The notes under the pieces were generated by a model. That model had not been told where the DNA came from and did no database searches. It saw only the letters and a list, made by a program, of their open reading frames with translations. Below are positions 14,313 to 15,341 of a stretch of DNA of 15,341 bases, in pieces; the first letter of the stretch is position 1; each line of letters opens with the position of its first letter. The stretch is taken from positions 1 to 15,341 of the forward strand of contig JAEWOZ010000102.1 of the NCBI GenBank assembly GCA_023399505.1, written 5' to 3'. The position numbers and the translations under genes were made by a program. This DNA comes from Fusobacteriota bacterium (GTDB taxonomy: Bacteria; Fusobacteriota; Fusobacteriia; Bac17; JAEWOZ01).

Positions 14313-14340
14313 GAAATCACAAAATAAAAAGGGGTATAAA

Positions 14341-14730
14341 ATGTTTAGAAATATTATTTTATTTTTATCTATACTGTTTTTTAATAATTGTGGAGATGTT
14401 ATATTTAAAAGATATAATAGCTATAAAACACTAGAAAGAAATAGAAAAGAGCTTGAAAAAGAAAAAAATAAAACTAGAAAACAAAAAGAAAAGAACTTCT
14501 AGCTTCATTAAATAGATTCAATAGAGGTAAAGATTTTGAAAAACCCTTGGAAGAGTTAGAGAGAGTTGAACAAATTAGATGAACAAAAGAGAAGATTTGA
14601 AGAGACTGAAAGAAAATTTAAAAAAACAACGAATTTAAGTCCTAAAAGTGAAGTTAGGATTGAGAAGATAGAAAATTTTAATGAAGATATATAAGAAGTA
14701 ACATCTTTTAAAATAGAAGAAAAAGATTAA
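14341..14730 (+). pseudogene. Decayed lipoprotein gene with two frameshifts and a stop
   Basis: The start is ATG 14341, after AAGGGG; the upstream ATG at 14311 lies within a possible -10 box and has no ribosome site. The product begins MFRNIILFLSILFFNNC (cysteine 17), a lipoprotein signal, and continues as a Lys/Glu-rich helix to a stop at 14500-14502. Reading resumes in the next frame from about 14490 (ELLASLNRFNRGKDFEKPLE..., up to a TGA at 14580) and then returns to the original frame from about 14566 (LNKLDEQKRRFEETERKFKK). It meets a TAA at 14692-14694 and ends in SFKIEEKD before a second TAA. The joined product would be about 130 residues. Two compensating indels plus a nonsense mutation are the simplest explanation; a real 53-residue lipoprotein is possible. 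Confidence 0.7.
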
Positions 14731-14751
14731 GGAAATAACTTAATCTTTTTT
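14721..14751 (+). terminator. Intrinsic terminator after the decayed lipoprotein gene
   Basis: AAAAGATTAAG (14721-14731) pairs perfectly with CTTAATCTTTT (14739-14749), an 11-bp stem with a 7-base loop followed by more T. It overlaps the last codons of the decayed gene, as expected for an original gene end there. Confidence 0.85.
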
Positions 14752-14813
14752 CATGTAGATTTTAATAAATTTTTGAAAAATCTATTAATAAAAACACTCT
14801 TAATAGCTTTATG

Positions 14814-14843
14814 TTGACATTTCTTTCAAATAGGTTATATAAT
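14814..14843 (+). promoter_or_regulatory. Sigma-70-type promoter of the last lipoprotein gene
   Basis: A perfect TTGACA (14814-14819) and a perfect TATAAT (14838-14843) with an 18-base spacer. Transcription would start near 14850, about 22 bases before the GTG start. Confidence 0.85.
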
Positions 14844-14871
14844 GTTATAAATATACTAATAGAGGTGAAAA

Positions 14872-15341
14872 GTGAAAACTAGAAAATTATTACTACTAAT
14901 GTTATTAACAGGATGTTTTGGTAACAACGACGCAAAAGGAAAAGAAGAGAATAAAAGAAAAACCAATAACGAAGAGATAAAAAAAGAGGAAGACAAGAAT
15001 AATAAAGAACCTAAAAATGTAATTGAATTTCAAAACAAGCTAAACAATATAACAAAGAAAGTAAATCAAAAATTAGAAAGGGTAAAGCGAATAAGTGCTG
15101 CAGAAGAGAAAAAATTCCATGAATCTTTGCTAGCTATACCAACTAACCCGCATAATAAAACAAAAGAAGTGTTTGAAAAATTGCTAAAGCAAGCTAAAAA
15201 GCTGAAAGAAGATGTAAAAGACTTTTTAGCTAAAAATGAAGCTTTTATAACTTTTAAGGGAGAAAAAGATCCTATATATTTATCAAAAGTTAGCTATGGA
15301 ATTCTGTTTCCGGAGAAATTAGGATTAAAAAAGATTACTCT
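14872..15341 (+). CDS. Lipoprotein, GTG start, 3' end outside window
   Basis: An open frame of 156 full codons running off the window. GTG at 14872 is chosen because the ribosome site AGAGGTG (14861-14867) is correctly spaced and the first residues form a good lipoprotein signal, MKTRKLLLLMLLTGC, with cysteine 15. A Lys/Glu/Asn-rich linker follows (about 16-50), then a helical region (FQNKLNNITKKVNQKLERVK, then KTKEVFEKLLKQAKKLKEDV). A less charged part with AFITFKGEKDPIYLSKVSYG leads to the window edge. It has its own strong promoter, so it is not part of the export operon. The layout, a lipid anchor with a charged linker and a helical or compact domain, resembles the lipoproteins at 13569 and 14341, although I see no clear sequence identity. 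Family unknown. Confidence 0.8.
   Translation, partial: MKTRKLLLLMLLTGCFGNNDAKGKEENKRKTNNEEIKKEEDKNNKEPKNVIEFQNKLNNITKKVNQKLERVKRISAAEEKKFHESLLAIPTNPHNKTKEVFEKLLKQAKKLKEDVKDFLAKNEAFITFKGEKDPIYLSKVSYGILFPEKLGLKKIT

Noticed and set aside
14311..14340. Upstream ATG as start of the decayed lipoprotein
   Set aside because: No ribosome site, hydrophilic residues ahead of the signal peptide, and overlap with a possible -10 box.
14756..14784. Inverted repeat TAGATTTT / AAAATCTA upstream of the last promoter
   Set aside because: Eight A/T-rich base pairs with a 13-base loop are expected by chance here; not enough to call an operator.

Overview
The window is a very AT-rich, tightly packed region with every gene on the + strand. 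It encodes what looks like a complete secretion cassette for a large family of double-glycine leader peptides. The host should be a diderm, because the cassette includes a TolC-type outer-membrane channel and several lipoproteins. Strong AT bias, irregular lipoboxes (Cys preceded by N or K) and clustered small charged lipoproteins suggest a spirochaete of the Borrelia type, possibly a plasmid. Fusobacteriota or Brachyspira are alternatives. The organism call is inference.

Region 1 (2-3345) is an array of eleven tandem precursor peptide genes. Four (the first, cut by the window edge, and those at 2078, 2594 and 2977) have long leaders of about 77-97 residues of NHLP/Nif11-like type. Seven (442-2020) have very short, strongly basic leaders of 15-19 residues ending in D/N-L-S-K-[VI]-[SA]-G-G. 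All eleven lack cysteine. Most share a core motif around N-L-[IV]-D-N-S-K, whichever leader they carry. No modification enzyme lies in the window. An intrinsic terminator closes the array at about 3360-3391.

Region 2 (3479-14283) begins with an unassigned terminator-like hairpin and a good promoter (TTGCAA-17-TATACT). It continues as one operon: a periplasmic-binding-protein-like lipoprotein, an HlyD-type membrane fusion protein, an NHLM-type ABC transporter with an N-terminal C39 peptidase, a second NHLM-type ABC transporter with a long non-peptidase N-terminal extension, a cytoplasmic HExxH protein, a TolC-type outer-membrane protein and a lipoprotein. It ends at a strong terminator. The inferred path is that the C39 domain cuts after GG and the peptides pass through ABC dimer, HlyD and TolC to the outside. 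The HExxH protein and the two lipoproteins are the unexplained parts, with roles in maturation, sensing or immunity all possible.

Region 3 (14285-15341) holds a decayed lipoprotein gene (two compensating frameshifts plus a stop) with its own possible promoter and a terminator. After it comes a lipoprotein gene starting with GTG behind a TTGACA-18-TATAAT promoter and running off the window.
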